Below are positions 1 through 8,399 of a DNA stretch of 64,000 nucleotides, one piece after another. Within the stretch, counting starts at the first letter, position 1; every line of letters begins with the position of its first letter. A model generated the notes under the pieces. That model was not told the DNA's origin. It saw only the letters and a program-made list of their open reading frames with translations, and did not search any database. Origin of the DNA: an uncultured Campylobacter sp. (lineage in GTDB: Bacteria; Campylobacterota; Campylobacteria; Campylobacterales; Campylobacteraceae); the NCBI RefSeq assembly GCF_938030145.1, contig NZ_CALHGM010000003.1:1-64000 (forward strand), given 5' to 3'. Made by a program: the position numbers and the translations under genes.

Positions 1-54
1 AAAAATTCCAAAAATTCCAAAAATTCCAAAAATTCCAAAAATTCCAAAAATTCC
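1..54. repeat. Tandem 9-bp repeat, six copies
   Basis: Six perfect head-to-tail copies of AAAAATTCC start at the first base and may continue outside the window. They lie about 150 bases upstream of the M16 peptidase gene, before its promoter. The unit carries the same AAAATTCC core that recurs in intergenic DNA all over this window. Being perfect and tandem, the array should be able to change copy number by slippage. No function can be read directly. Confidence 0.9.
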
Positions 55-167
55 ATTCCTCTCAATTCTGCAAGTAAAATTTCAAAACCGCAAGTAAAAT
101 CCCAAATCTTTGGCAAAATTTCACCCATAGCAAAGCTAGCAAAATCATACTTTAAACTAGCTTTTGT

Positions 168-173
168 TACAAT
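168..173 (+). promoter_or_regulatory. -10 promoter element of the M16 peptidase gene
   Basis: TACAAT preceded by TTGT, followed about 27 bases later by the ATG at 201. An AAGGA ribosome site lies at 191-195. This matches the extended -10 promoters without a clear -35 that are typical of Campylobacter. Confidence 0.55.
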
Positions 174-200
174 CGCAAGTTTTTAAATCCAAGGACAATT

Positions 201-2948
201 ATGAAAAAGTTTATATTTTTTATCGCCACCCTGCTTTGCTCTTTGAGCCTTTACTCCGCAGATATCAACCCGGACGCGCCACTTAAGCTCGATCCTAGCG
301 TAGTGCACGGCGAGCTGGCAAACGGCGTGAAATTTTATATCCTCAAAAATGATGTGCCAAAAAATAGCGCGCTTTTTTACCTCAACGTAGCCGCGGGTAG
401 TGTCGATGAAAATGACGACGAGCAGGGCTTAGCGCACTTCGTCGAGCATATGGCATTTAACGGCAGCGAGCACTTCGATAAAAACGAGCTAGTTCATACC
501 TTGCAGCGCTTGGGAGTAAAATTCGGCGCCGATCTCAATGCGCAAACAGGCTTTGAAAACACCACATACAACATCCAGGCTCAAGTGAGCGACGAGACAC
601 TAAAGGACATATTTTTGGTACTGCGCGATTATTCAGGCGGCGTAAAATTTGACGAGAACGAAACGCAAAAGGAAAAAGGTGTAATCTTAGAGGAAGCAAA
701 AAAAGGCTTTGAGAGGCGCTTTTACGAAAAGCGCGCCACATATTTATACCCTAATTCCATATTTTCCAGACGCTTTCCGATCGGACAAAATGAAATCATC
801 AAAGGCGCCACCGGCGAGCAACTAAAAAAATTCTACGCGCGTAACTACCTTCCTAGCGCCATTAGCATCATAGTCGTGGGCGACGTAAATGTTGAGCAAA
901 TTAAAAACCTAATCAAGCAAAATTTTAGCTCTCTTTCTGCGCACGGCGAAAAAATCCCGCGCGATCTTGGTCTACGGCCATTTGAAGGCGGGCTTGCAAG
1001 CACCGTAGAGCCCGAGCTCGGCGCTAATGTCGCTAGCGTGCTTTACGCAGGCAAATATGAGCCGCTAAGAAGCTACGGTGCGCTTAAAAATGAGTGGCTG
1101 CAAGCCTACGTATCGAGGCTGATGGAGCTTGGATACGACGCGATGAATGTAAATGCCAAAATTCCGCTTAAAGCCTATTTCGGCTCGGACGATCTGTTTA
1201 AAAACCGCAGACTATACAGCATAAGCGCGAATATTTTTAATTTCGACGCCAACGCCACGCTAAGGAGTCTTTTTAGCGCGATCAAAGGGGTGCGCGAACA
1301 TGGATTTAACAATGACGATTTTGATAGCGTTAAGGCAGAATTTAAACATCAAGTGCAAGCCGATCTGCTTAAAAACGATACGCAAAGTGCGCAAATAGAG
1401 GCATTACTTGATTTCGTACAAAACGGCAATGTAAAGCTTAGTAAGCAAGACGAGCACGATCTAAGCCTCAAGGCGTTAGAAGAAATAACGCTAGCAGATG
1501 TTAATAAATTTTTCTCAAAGATAACAGATGGAGCGAGATTTACGGAGATTATATCGGCAAAGGATTTGGGCATTAGCCAAAAAGACGCGGAGCTGCTCTA
1601 CGAAAAAGCGGTGCCGTTTAATTTCGCTGCTTCGAAGCTTGCTTCCAAGCAGCTTGCGGGAGCAGATTTAAAAGAGGCGGAATTTAAAGCACAAAAAGGC
1701 GCTAGCGGCACTGAAATTTTGGAGTTTAAAAACGGCGCGAAGGTAATTTTAAAGCCTCTTAAAAGCGAGAAAAATAAAATTGCCCTCGCAGCCGTTAAAA
1801 AAGGTGGCTACGCGCATTTCGGCAAAGCTCGTGGCGAAATTCTAACCGCGCTGCTAAACTCAGGCACCATAGGCGAGCTAAACGAATACGAGGCGGGACG
1901 TTTGACTTCAAAATTTGATTATAAGCTAAGATTTAGGATGGATGACGCGGACTGCGGTTTTAGAGGCGCAGGGGCGGATCTGGAGGCGATGGCACACGAG
2001 CTTTACGCAAGATTTAGCGAGCCGTTAATTCATGCAAGCTCACTTACAAAATACAAAACCGACGCGCTTTCGGCGATTGCGCTACGAGACGAGACGGCGG
2101 AATTTAAATTCGGCGAGCAAATTTTAAAATCGCTATATTCAGGAGATACGACTCGCAAGCAGCCGCTTAGCGCAGATGACGTAAAGAGCGCAAATCTTGC
2201 CGATTTACAGCGCGATGCGGATGAAATTTTTTCAGGTGCTGGAAATTTTATCTTTGTGCTTAGTGGCGATTTTGAGCCTGCGCGCGCAAAACAAATTCTA
2301 GCCAAATATATCGGCAATCTAAAGTCCGGCACAAGCAGCGCTACACCTAAAACTCTGATGTTAAATACTTCTAGCGGAGAGATTGTGCAAGACTACGGCG
2401 ATAGTGATAAAAGCGAAGTTCGGATGATTTTTTCAAACTATGAGCTGCAAAATTTCGACTTTGCAGACACTTATAAATTTCAAGCGTTAAAAAGCGTGCT
2501 AGGCAATCGTATCGTCGAGCAGATCCGCGAGGCACGCGGACAAATTTACTCGGCGATGGTGCATAGCGCCTATGTGCGCGAGCCACAAATCGCAGCGAGC
2601 TTGAACGTATCGTTTTCTACCGAGCCGAAAGACGCCCGTGCCGTTGCAGCAAGCGTGAGTGAAATTTTAAAGCAGATCGAAAGCTCGGGCGCAAAAGATA
2701 GCGAGCTGGCAAATTTTAAAAAAGCTCAAATTCTATCGACCAAAAGGGCTGCTCAGACGAATGATTTTTGGCTTGCTAATATCACTGCGCACGAGCTTTA
2801 CGGCTATCCGCTCTATGACGAAAAAAGCTACGCAGCAAGCATAAACGCAGTAAAAAGCGCGGACGTGCAAAAAGCGGCGCGGGTGCTTCGCGAGCATCTA
2901 TTTACGGCAATCTTAAATCCAAAACCAAGCAGCGATGCAAAGCCGTAA
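201..2948 (+). CDS. M16 family zinc metallopeptidase (pitrilysin/PqqL-like), secreted
   Basis: A 915-residue protein with an N-terminal signal peptide (hydrophobic residues 4-18, then SADIN). The inverted zinc motif HxxEH is present as H79-F-V-E82-H83, and the third ligand is expected in VILEE near residue 165. The length fits the two-lobed periplasmic M16 peptidases (PqqL-like), in which an active N-terminal half (about 35-440) is followed by an inactive half (about 500-900). The likely role is degradation of peptides in the periplasm; the substrate is not predictable. The start is supported by AAGGA upstream. It is followed after 31 bases by the SbmA/BacA-like peptide transporter, which suggests a peptide uptake and turnover unit, an inference from adjacency only. 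Confidence 0.9.
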   Translation: MKKFIFFIATLLCSLSLYSADINPDAPLKLDPSVVHGELANGVKFYILKNDVPKNSALFYLNVAAGSVDENDDEQGLAHFVEHMAFNGSEHFDKNELVHTLQRLGVKFGADLNAQTGFENTTYNIQAQVSDETLKDIFLVLRDYSGGVKFDENETQKEKGVILEEAKKGFERRFYEKRATYLYPNSIFSRRFPIGQNEIIKGATGEQLKKFYARNYLPSAISIIVVGDVNVEQIKNLIKQNFSSLSAHGEKIPRDLGLRPFEGGLASTVEPELGANVASVLYAGKYEPLRSYGALKNEWLQAYVSRLMELGYDAMNVNAKIPLKAYFGSDDLFKNRRLYSISANIFNFDANATLRSLFSAIKGVREHGFNNDDFDSVKAEFKHQVQADLLKNDTQSAQIEALLDFVQNGNVKLSKQDEHDLSLKALEEITLADVNKFFSKITDGARFTEIISAKDLGISQKDAELLYEKAVPFNFAASKLASKQLAGADLKEAEFKAQKGASGTEILEFKNGAKVILKPLKSEKNKIALAAVKKGGYAHFGKARGEILTALLNSGTIGELNEYEAGRLTSKFDYKLRFRMDDADCGFRGAGADLEAMAHELYARFSEPLIHASSLTKYKTDALSAIALRDETAEFKFGEQILKSLYSGDTTRKQPLSADDVKSANLADLQRDADEIFSGAGNFIFVLSGDFEPARAKQILAKYIGNLKSGTSSATPKTLMLNTSSGEIVQDYGDSDKSEVRMIFSNYELQNFDFADTYKFQALKSVLGNRIVEQIREARGQIYSAMVHSAYVREPQIAASLNVSFSTEPKDARAVAASVSEILKQIESSGAKDSELANFKKAQILSTKRAAQTNDFWLANITAHELYGYPLYDEKSYAASINAVKSADVQKAARVLREHLFTAILNPKPSSDAKP

Positions 2949-2979
2949 GAGGCGCAACCGAAAGAATAAAGGAGTTTAA

Positions 2980-3948
2980 TTGTTTTCATCGTTTTTCAAG
3001 AGTAAAAAATACGCATTCTTTGCTTATTCAGGTCTAATTTTTATTATTTTGGTGCAAATTTTTGAAGTGGATCTTATGGTGCAATACAATAAATGGAACC
3101 GCTCCTTTTACGATCTGGCTCAAGACGCTAAAAACCACACCATAGACGATTTTTGGAACCAGATGTTTATATTTTTGTGGATCGCCATCCCTTTAGTTTT
3201 AGTGGGCGTTCTTGAGAGGTACGTCGTTAGACTCTGGGTGTTTCAATGGCGCGAGGCGATTACGTTTTCATATTTTAAATATTGGAAAAATGTCGAACAC
3301 GACGTAGAGGGAAGCTCGCAGCGTATCCAAGAAGACGCTCTTCGCTTTGCGCGCATCTTAGAAGATATCGGTTCGCGAGTGCTATCTGCGATTTTAACGC
3401 TAATCGCGTTCATCCCCGTGCTTTGGGAGCTTAGCGCAAAGGTCAAGATACCTTTTTTAAACGAAACACCGGGCTCTCTCGTATGGATCGCACTGGGAGT
3501 CAGCATCGGCGGACTTATCATTTCGTGGTTAGTGGGCTGGTACCTGCCGCGCCTGGAATACGATAACCAAAAGGTAGAAGCGGCGTTTAGAAAAGAGTTA
3601 GTTTTAGCCGAGGACGACAAGATCAACTATGGAGGGCAGGAGCAAGTTGGGGGGCTGTTTGCTAAGCTGAAGCATAACTATTACAAGTTATATTTGCATC
3701 TTTGTTATTTCGATCTATGGCTTCGCTCTTTTTCTCAAATTTTAATTTTAGTGCCTTACTTTTTGGTCGGTCCTGGTATTTTTACTCAGGCGATCACTTT
3801 GGGTGTGTTGGTGCAGGTAAGCAACGCCTTTAATCAAGTGCGCGGAAGTTTTAGTATTTTTATGAATAACTGGACGACGATCACGGAGCTTCGCTCAATC
3901 CATATGCGACTTAAAGAATTCGAAAAAAATATTGACTACAAGGGCTAG
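2980..3948 (+). CDS. SbmA/BacA-like peptide transporter
   Basis: A 322-residue membrane protein starting at TTG with AAAGGAG just upstream. Several hydrophobic segments are visible (about 12-30, 62-80, 135-155, 165-190, 250-275). The segment SSQRIQEDALRFARILEDIG and the following LIAFIPVLWELS match the signature region of SbmA/BacA proteins, which take up peptides (microcins, bleomycin, antimicrobial peptides) using proton motive force. It is shorter than E. coli SbmA (about 400 residues). It follows the M16 peptidase closely and is probably cotranscribed. A strong hairpin terminator follows. Confidence 0.85.
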   Translation: MFSSFFKSKKYAFFAYSGLIFIILVQIFEVDLMVQYNKWNRSFYDLAQDAKNHTIDDFWNQMFIFLWIAIPLVLVGVLERYVVRLWVFQWREAITFSYFKYWKNVEHDVEGSSQRIQEDALRFARILEDIGSRVLSAILTLIAFIPVLWELSAKVKIPFLNETPGSLVWIALGVSIGGLIISWLVGWYLPRLEYDNQKVEAAFRKELVLAEDDKINYGGQEQVGGLFAKLKHNYYKLYLHLCYFDLWLRSFSQILILVPYFLVGPGIFTQAITLGVLVQVSNAFNQVRGSFSIFMNNWTTITELRSIHMRLKEFEKNIDYKG

Positions 3949-3966
3949 ATAAAATTTCGCCCGCAT

Positions 3967-4025
3967 CTTGCGGCTCTAGATTTCGCTTTCTAAATTTAAA
4001 GCGAAATCCCGGACCGCAAGCTTTT
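3967..4025 (+). terminator. Two-tier hairpin terminator after the SbmA-like gene
   Basis: An outer stem CTTGCGG/CCGCAAG (3967-3973 with 4014-4020) encloses a perfect 11-bp inner stem GATTTCGCTTT/AAAGCGAAATC. A CTTTT run follows. It sits 19 bases after the transporter stop. Confidence 0.75.
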
Positions 4026-4040
4026 AAAATTTCTACGCTT

Positions 4041-4145
4041 TTACTGCTCTCTTTTTTCGTGATGAGTAATGTTTAGCTTTATAAATTTATAACTTCCTAC
4101 GAGCAAGATCATCCAAATCGCGATGAAAACTAAAGATTTGATCAT
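4041..4145 (-). CDS. 34-residue single-span membrane peptide downstream of cydB
   Basis: ATG at 4145 has an AAGGAT ribosome site five bases upstream. The frame is 34 codons and ends in TAA. The product starts MIKSLVFIAIWMILLVGSY, one membrane helix followed by a short basic/polar tail. It lies about 150 bases downstream of cydB on the same strand. Cytochrome bd operons often end with a tiny one-helix subunit (CydX/CbdX), so this is a candidate accessory subunit. The sequence does not show a clear CydX signature, and the link rests on size, topology and position. Confidence 0.55.
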   Translation of the reverse strand: MIKSLVFIAIWMILLVGSYKFIKLNITHHEKREQ

Positions 4146-4294
4146 TTTTAATCCTTAAAATTTTTATAGATGCGGCGCATAAAAAACGCCACCGATATGA
4201 AATTTAACTAAGCGCAAGAGCACGCAGTTGCCGTGCACAAAAGCACAGCCTCGCCGCCACACGGCGCGCGGAAGCCGTGCTAGAGCTGGCGTGC

Positions 4295-5401
4295 TTAATA
4301 ATGCTCGTTTGCAAGCTCCTCTTTATCAAGCTTTTTCGCATCCATCGCGCGCCAAACATAGCTGATATAACCCAGCACAAAAGGAACTAGAAACGACACG
4401 TAAAACATCGTCTTAAGCGTATAGAGGCTCGAGCTTGCATTGCTTATCGAAAGCGAGCTTTGCAGGTCGAAATTTGACGGATAAAACGCCGTGTGATTTA
4501 GACCCAGGATCAAAAATACGCTCGTTACCGCGCATACGACGCCCATGCCGTAGAAAAATACTCCGCGCACGCTGCTTGTAAATGCGCCTTTGACGATACC
4601 CACCAGCACCAGCACTACGCCCAGCAGCAGCAAGATTAGCGCCGCAGGCAGGCTTAAGTAGTTATGTAGATACTTAAAGCTCTCAAGGCTTACTACGCCG
4701 CCGGCGCCGATCGCGTAGCCCTGCTTTAGCAAGACCCACGCCAAAAACGCGATGAAAAAAACCAAAAACGCGCTAGCGTTAAATTTAAGCGAGGCTTTGA
4801 GTTTGGCGATCATTTCGAGCTCGGCTATATTATTCATCAAATATAAGCTCGCTCCCGTCCTAGCGCAGAAAAATAGCGCAACTCCCAAGATGTAATTAAA
4901 CGGATTTGCTAGCGCCTCAAGTCCGCGAGCGGGATTTTTCCACTGCACGAAATTATTATCGCCCAGCGCAAATTCGCTGCCGCTAAAAAGCGTCGAGACG
5001 ATGATGCCAAGCAGGATCGTGCCCAGCGAGCCGTTTATGAAAAGAAAGGCTTCATAAGTTTTAGCGCCCAAGAAATTATCGGGCTTTTTTCTGTATTCGT
5101 AAGCGACGGCTTGGATTATGAAGCAAAAAAGCAGAGCCATCCACGCCCAATACGCCCCGCCGAAGCTGGTCGCATAAAATAGCGGAAACGCCGCAAAGCA
5201 CGCTCCGCCGAACATAACGAGCGTAGTAAACGTAAGCTCCCATTTCTTGCCGATGGAATTTATTATAAAATCCTTCTCGGTTTCATTTTTCGCCAGCGTA
5301 AAAAGCAGCGTCTGACCGCCCTGCACGAAGAGCATAAAAACCAAAATTCCGCCCAGAAGCGAAACCACGCACCACCAATAAATTTGAAAAATTTCGTGCA
5401 T
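4295..5401 (-). CDS. cydB: Cytochrome bd quinol oxidase subunit II
   Basis: A 368-residue multi-span membrane protein. The N-terminus (IYWWCVVSLLGGILVFMLF, then QGGQTLL) is typical of CydB, the subunit that packs against CydA in the bd oxidase. The complex oxidises quinol and reduces oxygen with high affinity at the inner membrane. Its ATG lies one base after the cydA stop, so the two are translated together. The length is close to E. coli CydB (379). Confidence 0.95.
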   Translation of the reverse strand: MHEIFQIYWWCVVSLLGGILVFMLFVQGGQTLLFTLAKNETEKDFIINSIGKKWELTFTTLVMFGGACFAAFPLFYATSFGGAYWAWMALLFCFIIQAVAYEYRKKPDNFLGAKTYEAFLFINGSLGTILLGIIVSTLFSGSEFALGDNNFVQWKNPARGLEALANPFNYILGVALFFCARTGASLYLMNNIAELEMIAKLKASLKFNASAFLVFFIAFLAWVLLKQGYAIGAGGVVSLESFKYLHNYLSLPAALILLLLGVVLVLVGIVKGAFTSSVRGVFFYGMGVVCAVTSVFLILGLNHTAFYPSNFDLQSSLSISNASSSLYTLKTMFYVSFLVPFVLGYISYVWRAMDAKKLDKEELANEHY

Positions 5402-5402
5402 C

Positions 5403-6926
5403 TTAAAATCCTATCTTTATCTGTTTTAGCATGATCTTTATCTCGGCTATGAATAAAACCGTAAATAAAACCGCAAAGAGCGCAAACGAGATCATTATGT
5501 TCGTCCCCGCCAGGCTCGTAGCCGCGACGCCCACCGGCATGAGATCTTGTATCGCCCACGGCTGGCGCCCTACTTCGGCCACGATCCAGCCCGCCTCGCA
5601 CGCGACGTATCCCAGAGGGATGCTAAAAACGCAAAGCCATAAAATTTTCTTGTATTCGGCGAGATTCTTTCGCATCGCCAAAAATAGCGTAACGAAAAAT
5701 AGCAAGATAAAATAGCTTCCCAGAGCCACCATCACGTGGAAGCTATAAAAGGTAAGCGCCACGGGAGGGACGATCTGCTTCGCGTCGTCAAAGTAGCCGT
5801 AGCCTAAATTTTGCATATTTTGGTTGCCGAATAAAATTTCGCGCGCTTGCTGCATCGCCGCAGTATCATTGGCGTCTTTGGCGGCCTTGTAATCCTTTAG
5901 CGCTTGCAGGGCGATTTTGCCTTTTTCGATCTTTTTATCCGCGCCTTCGATGCCGAATTTTTCGTTTCCAAATACCAAATCATCGATGCCCGGAGTGAAA
6001 TTATCAAGCCCTCTCGTAGCCATCAGCCCCAGCGCGTAAGGCGCCTTGATCTCAAATAAAAACGGCTCCTTATCGTCTCCCGCGGTTTTGCTCGGATTTA
6101 AAACTCCCGCCGCGACGATGCCTGCATTTACTTCGCCCTTATACAGACCCTCCATCGTCGCAAGCTTCATCGGCTGCTTTTGCGCGACCTGATAGGCGCT
6201 CTCGTCGCCGCTAAATAGCACGAAAAGCGAGCTTAGCATACCGAAGCTTGCCGCTACGATGAAGCTTTTTTTAGCAAGTGCGAAGTCTTTGTTTTTTAGC
6301 ATATAAAACGCCGAAATTCCAAGCACGAAAAGCGCCGCGGTAATGTAGCCGCCGCCGACGGTATGTAAAAATTTAGCCACTCCGAAGTGAGATAGCGCGA
6401 TATCTAAAAAATTGCTCATCTCGTTACGCATCGTATCGGGATTAAAGCTCGTGCCTGCCGGGTTTTGCATCCAGGCGTTCGCGATTAGGATCCAATATGC
6501 GCTTAAATTTGATCCGATCGCCACAAGCCAGGTCGAGATAAGGTGAAATTTCTTGCTTACGCGATCCCAGCCGAAGAACATTACCGCAAAAAAGGTAGCC
6601 TCCAAGAAAAACGCCAGCAAGCCCTCGATCGCAAGCGGCGCGCCGAAGATGTCGCCCACGAACCAGCTATAATTCGCCCAGTTGGTGCCGAACTCAAACT
6701 CCATTATGATACCGGTCGCGACGCCGATGGCGAAATTTATACCGAAAAGGCGCAGCCAAAATTTAGTGATCTTGAGCCACTCCTGTTTGCCTGTCGCGAC
6801 ATACAGGCTCTCCATAAACGCCACGATAAAGCTAAGCCCCAGCGTTAGGGGCACGAAAAGAAAGTGATAAAGTGCCGTGAGCGCAAACTGCACCCTCGAC
6901 CAATCCACGCTAGCAAGCTCTTGCAT
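5403..6926 (-). CDS. cydA: Cytochrome bd quinol oxidase subunit I
   Basis: A 507-residue membrane protein that carries the haems of the bd oxidase. Visible family marks are H21 in LYHFLFVP (haem b595 ligand), the His in KFLHTVGGGY and the Met in FHVMVALG (haem b558 ligands), and the GRQPW motif near the C-terminus. The loop between helices 6 and 7 carries the quinol site. The gene is preceded by a DUF4492 gene and followed directly by cydB, the usual bd operon layout in Campylobacterota and Bacteroidota. It gives respiration at very low oxygen. Confidence 0.96.
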   Translation of the reverse strand: MQELASVDWSRVQFALTALYHFLFVPLTLGLSFIVAFMESLYVATGKQEWLKITKFWLRLFGINFAIGVATGIIMEFEFGTNWANYSWFVGDIFGAPLAIEGLLAFFLEATFFAVMFFGWDRVSKKFHLISTWLVAIGSNLSAYWILIANAWMQNPAGTSFNPDTMRNEMSNFLDIALSHFGVAKFLHTVGGGYITAALFVLGISAFYMLKNKDFALAKKSFIVAASFGMLSSLFVLFSGDESAYQVAQKQPMKLATMEGLYKGEVNAGIVAAGVLNPSKTAGDDKEPFLFEIKAPYALGLMATRGLDNFTPGIDDLVFGNEKFGIEGADKKIEKGKIALQALKDYKAAKDANDTAAMQQAREILFGNQNMQNLGYGYFDDAKQIVPPVALTFYSFHVMVALGSYFILLFFVTLFLAMRKNLAEYKKILWLCVFSIPLGYVACEAGWIVAEVGRQPWAIQDLMPVGVAATSLAGTNIMISFALFAVLFTVLFIAEIKIMLKQIKIGF

Positions 6927-6928
6927 TC

Positions 6929-7135
6929 CTACTCCTTAGTCAAATTTTTATAAATGAAATCGATTTTTTCTTGATCGGTTTTAAATTTAGAGTCCAAGTT
7001 TTCGTCGAAAATGAAAAATTTAAGTAGCACAAAAATTATAAACAGCTTGATCAAAATCACCGCCCATAGCGTTTTGCCAAGCTTCATCGAAGCAAATCCG
7101 TGCGCGTAAAATTTTAAAATTTTGCCGAAAAACAT
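6929..7135 (-). CDS. DUF4492 protein, bd-oxidase-associated membrane protein
   Basis: A 68-residue protein with an N-terminal stretch FYAHGFASMKLGKTLW, one transmembrane helix (about 24-44) and a charged tail. This matches DUF4492, a small family typically encoded just before cydA. The stop is two bases from the cydA ATG, so it is the first gene of the cyd operon. The biochemical role is unknown; assembly or stability of the oxidase is a guess from context. Confidence 0.85.
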   Translation of the reverse strand: MFFGKILKFYAHGFASMKLGKTLWAVILIKLFIIFVLLKFFIFDENLDSKFKTDQEKIDFIYKNLTKE

Positions 7136-7613
7136 CGAATTTTAACCTTTAGCAATTATTAGTTTATATTTTTTATTGTATAACAATTAATTAAAATTTA
7201 GCTTTAAATTTTGAAATTTTGGTAGCAATTTTATCTTTTTAATAAACGCCTCGGTCTTGCGTCATCTCGCTCAAGTAAAGTTTTATTGTATAATTCACAA
7301 ACAATCACATTTTACTTAAACTGCACAAAATTTTAGTTTAGATTCGTCGTAAAATTTTAGAATAGAACATCCAAGAAACGAGCAGAAAAATGCGCGAGAC
7401 TTTACCAAGCATCTTTATGCCTAATTCGTAGCGATTTTAAATAGAATTTTTTGTAGGCAAATTAACGCGCTCAGCTGAAAGCAGACGTAAGAATTTTAAA
7501 ATCAAACGCCCAAAGCTACACGATACGAAATTTAAGAACGGATAACTAACTCCATGCAAAATTTAAAGCATTTCATTAGACTGGACGTATAATTGAGAAG
7601 CCTAAGAGTCGAT
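7136..7613. other. Intergenic region upstream of the cyd operon
   Basis: No gene seen on either strand. The 13-mer TTTTATTGTATAA occurs twice exactly, at 7171-7183 and 7281-7293, 110 bases apart. On the minus strand each copy reads TTATACAATAAAA, which could be a -10 box or a regulator site for the cyd operon. The rest is AT-rich filler with AAATTT motifs. Confidence 0.5.
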
Positions 7614-8399
7614 TTAGCGCAAATTCGCAGCACGGCTCATCAGCGATACAATCTCTGCTAGGTCGAATTTGCCGCCGAAAAAGAGATTGAAAGCAAGCAC
7701 GCCCTGATTTATAAGCATCTCTTTGCCATCTTTTACGGGCAGATTTTTTGCGCGCGCGGCTTGTAAAAATGGAGTCTGTTTGCCGTAGATAACATCAAAA
7801 GCAAATTTTGCGCGGGATAAAATTTCATCTATTACCCCCTCGGGCGCAGGCAGCGCGTCATCTTTGAGCCCCGCACCGGTGGCATTGACGATCAGATCGT
7901 AGTCTTTGGATCTAAAATTTTCATAAGTAAAAAATTCCTCGCAGCCGAAGTCAAAATCTTTTGCGCTGCGATTTAGAATGTCGAATTTCACGCCGTTTTT
8001 GCCTAGCGCGTAGCCGATCGCTCGCGTCGTGCCGCCCGCGCCTAAAATAAGCGCGTTGCGAATCTCGCCAAAGCCCAAAATCGCGCAGAAAAAGCCTTGC
8101 GCGTCGGTGTTAAAGCCTTGCAGCGCGCCGCCTTTTAGCACCAGCGTGTTTACCGAGCCGATCTTCTGCGCCGCCTCGCTTAGGACGTCGCATGCTTTAA
8201 ATGCGTCGAGCTTAAAAGGCACGGTTACGTTCGCGCCCGCAAGCCTTAAAGTTTCAAATTTAGCGCGCAGCTCCTCGCCGCGTTGCAGCAAAACTCGCCC
8301 GTAGTAGGCGTCCAGCTCCAAAAATTTTATCGCGTAATTATGAAGTAGCGGCGAGAGAGAGTGGGCGATCGGGTTGCCGAAAACCGCAAATCTGTCCAC
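7614..8399 (-). CDS. aroE: Shikimate dehydrogenase
   Basis: A 261-residue NADP-dependent enzyme that reduces 3-dehydroshikimate to shikimate in aromatic amino acid synthesis. The substrate site starts with FGNPIAHSLSP, the catalytic Lys is in NVTVPFK and the partner Asp in NTDAQGF. The dinucleotide loop is GAGGTTRA. The start is GTG; its G is the last base of the TAG stop of the SPOR gene (TAGTG), so translation is coupled. The SPOR-aroE order is the same as in C. jejuni. Confidence 0.95.
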   Translation of the reverse strand: MDRFAVFGNPIAHSLSPLLHNYAIKFLELDAYYGRVLLQRGEELRAKFETLRLAGANVTVPFKLDAFKACDVLSEAAQKIGSVNTLVLKGGALQGFNTDAQGFFCAILGFGEIRNALILGAGGTTRAIGYALGKNGVKFDILNRSAKDFDFGCEEFFTYENFRSKDYDLIVNATGAGLKDDALPAPEGVIDEILSRAKFAFDVIYGKQTPFLQAARAKNLPVKDGKEMLINQGVLAFNLFFGGKFDLAEIVSLMSRAANLR

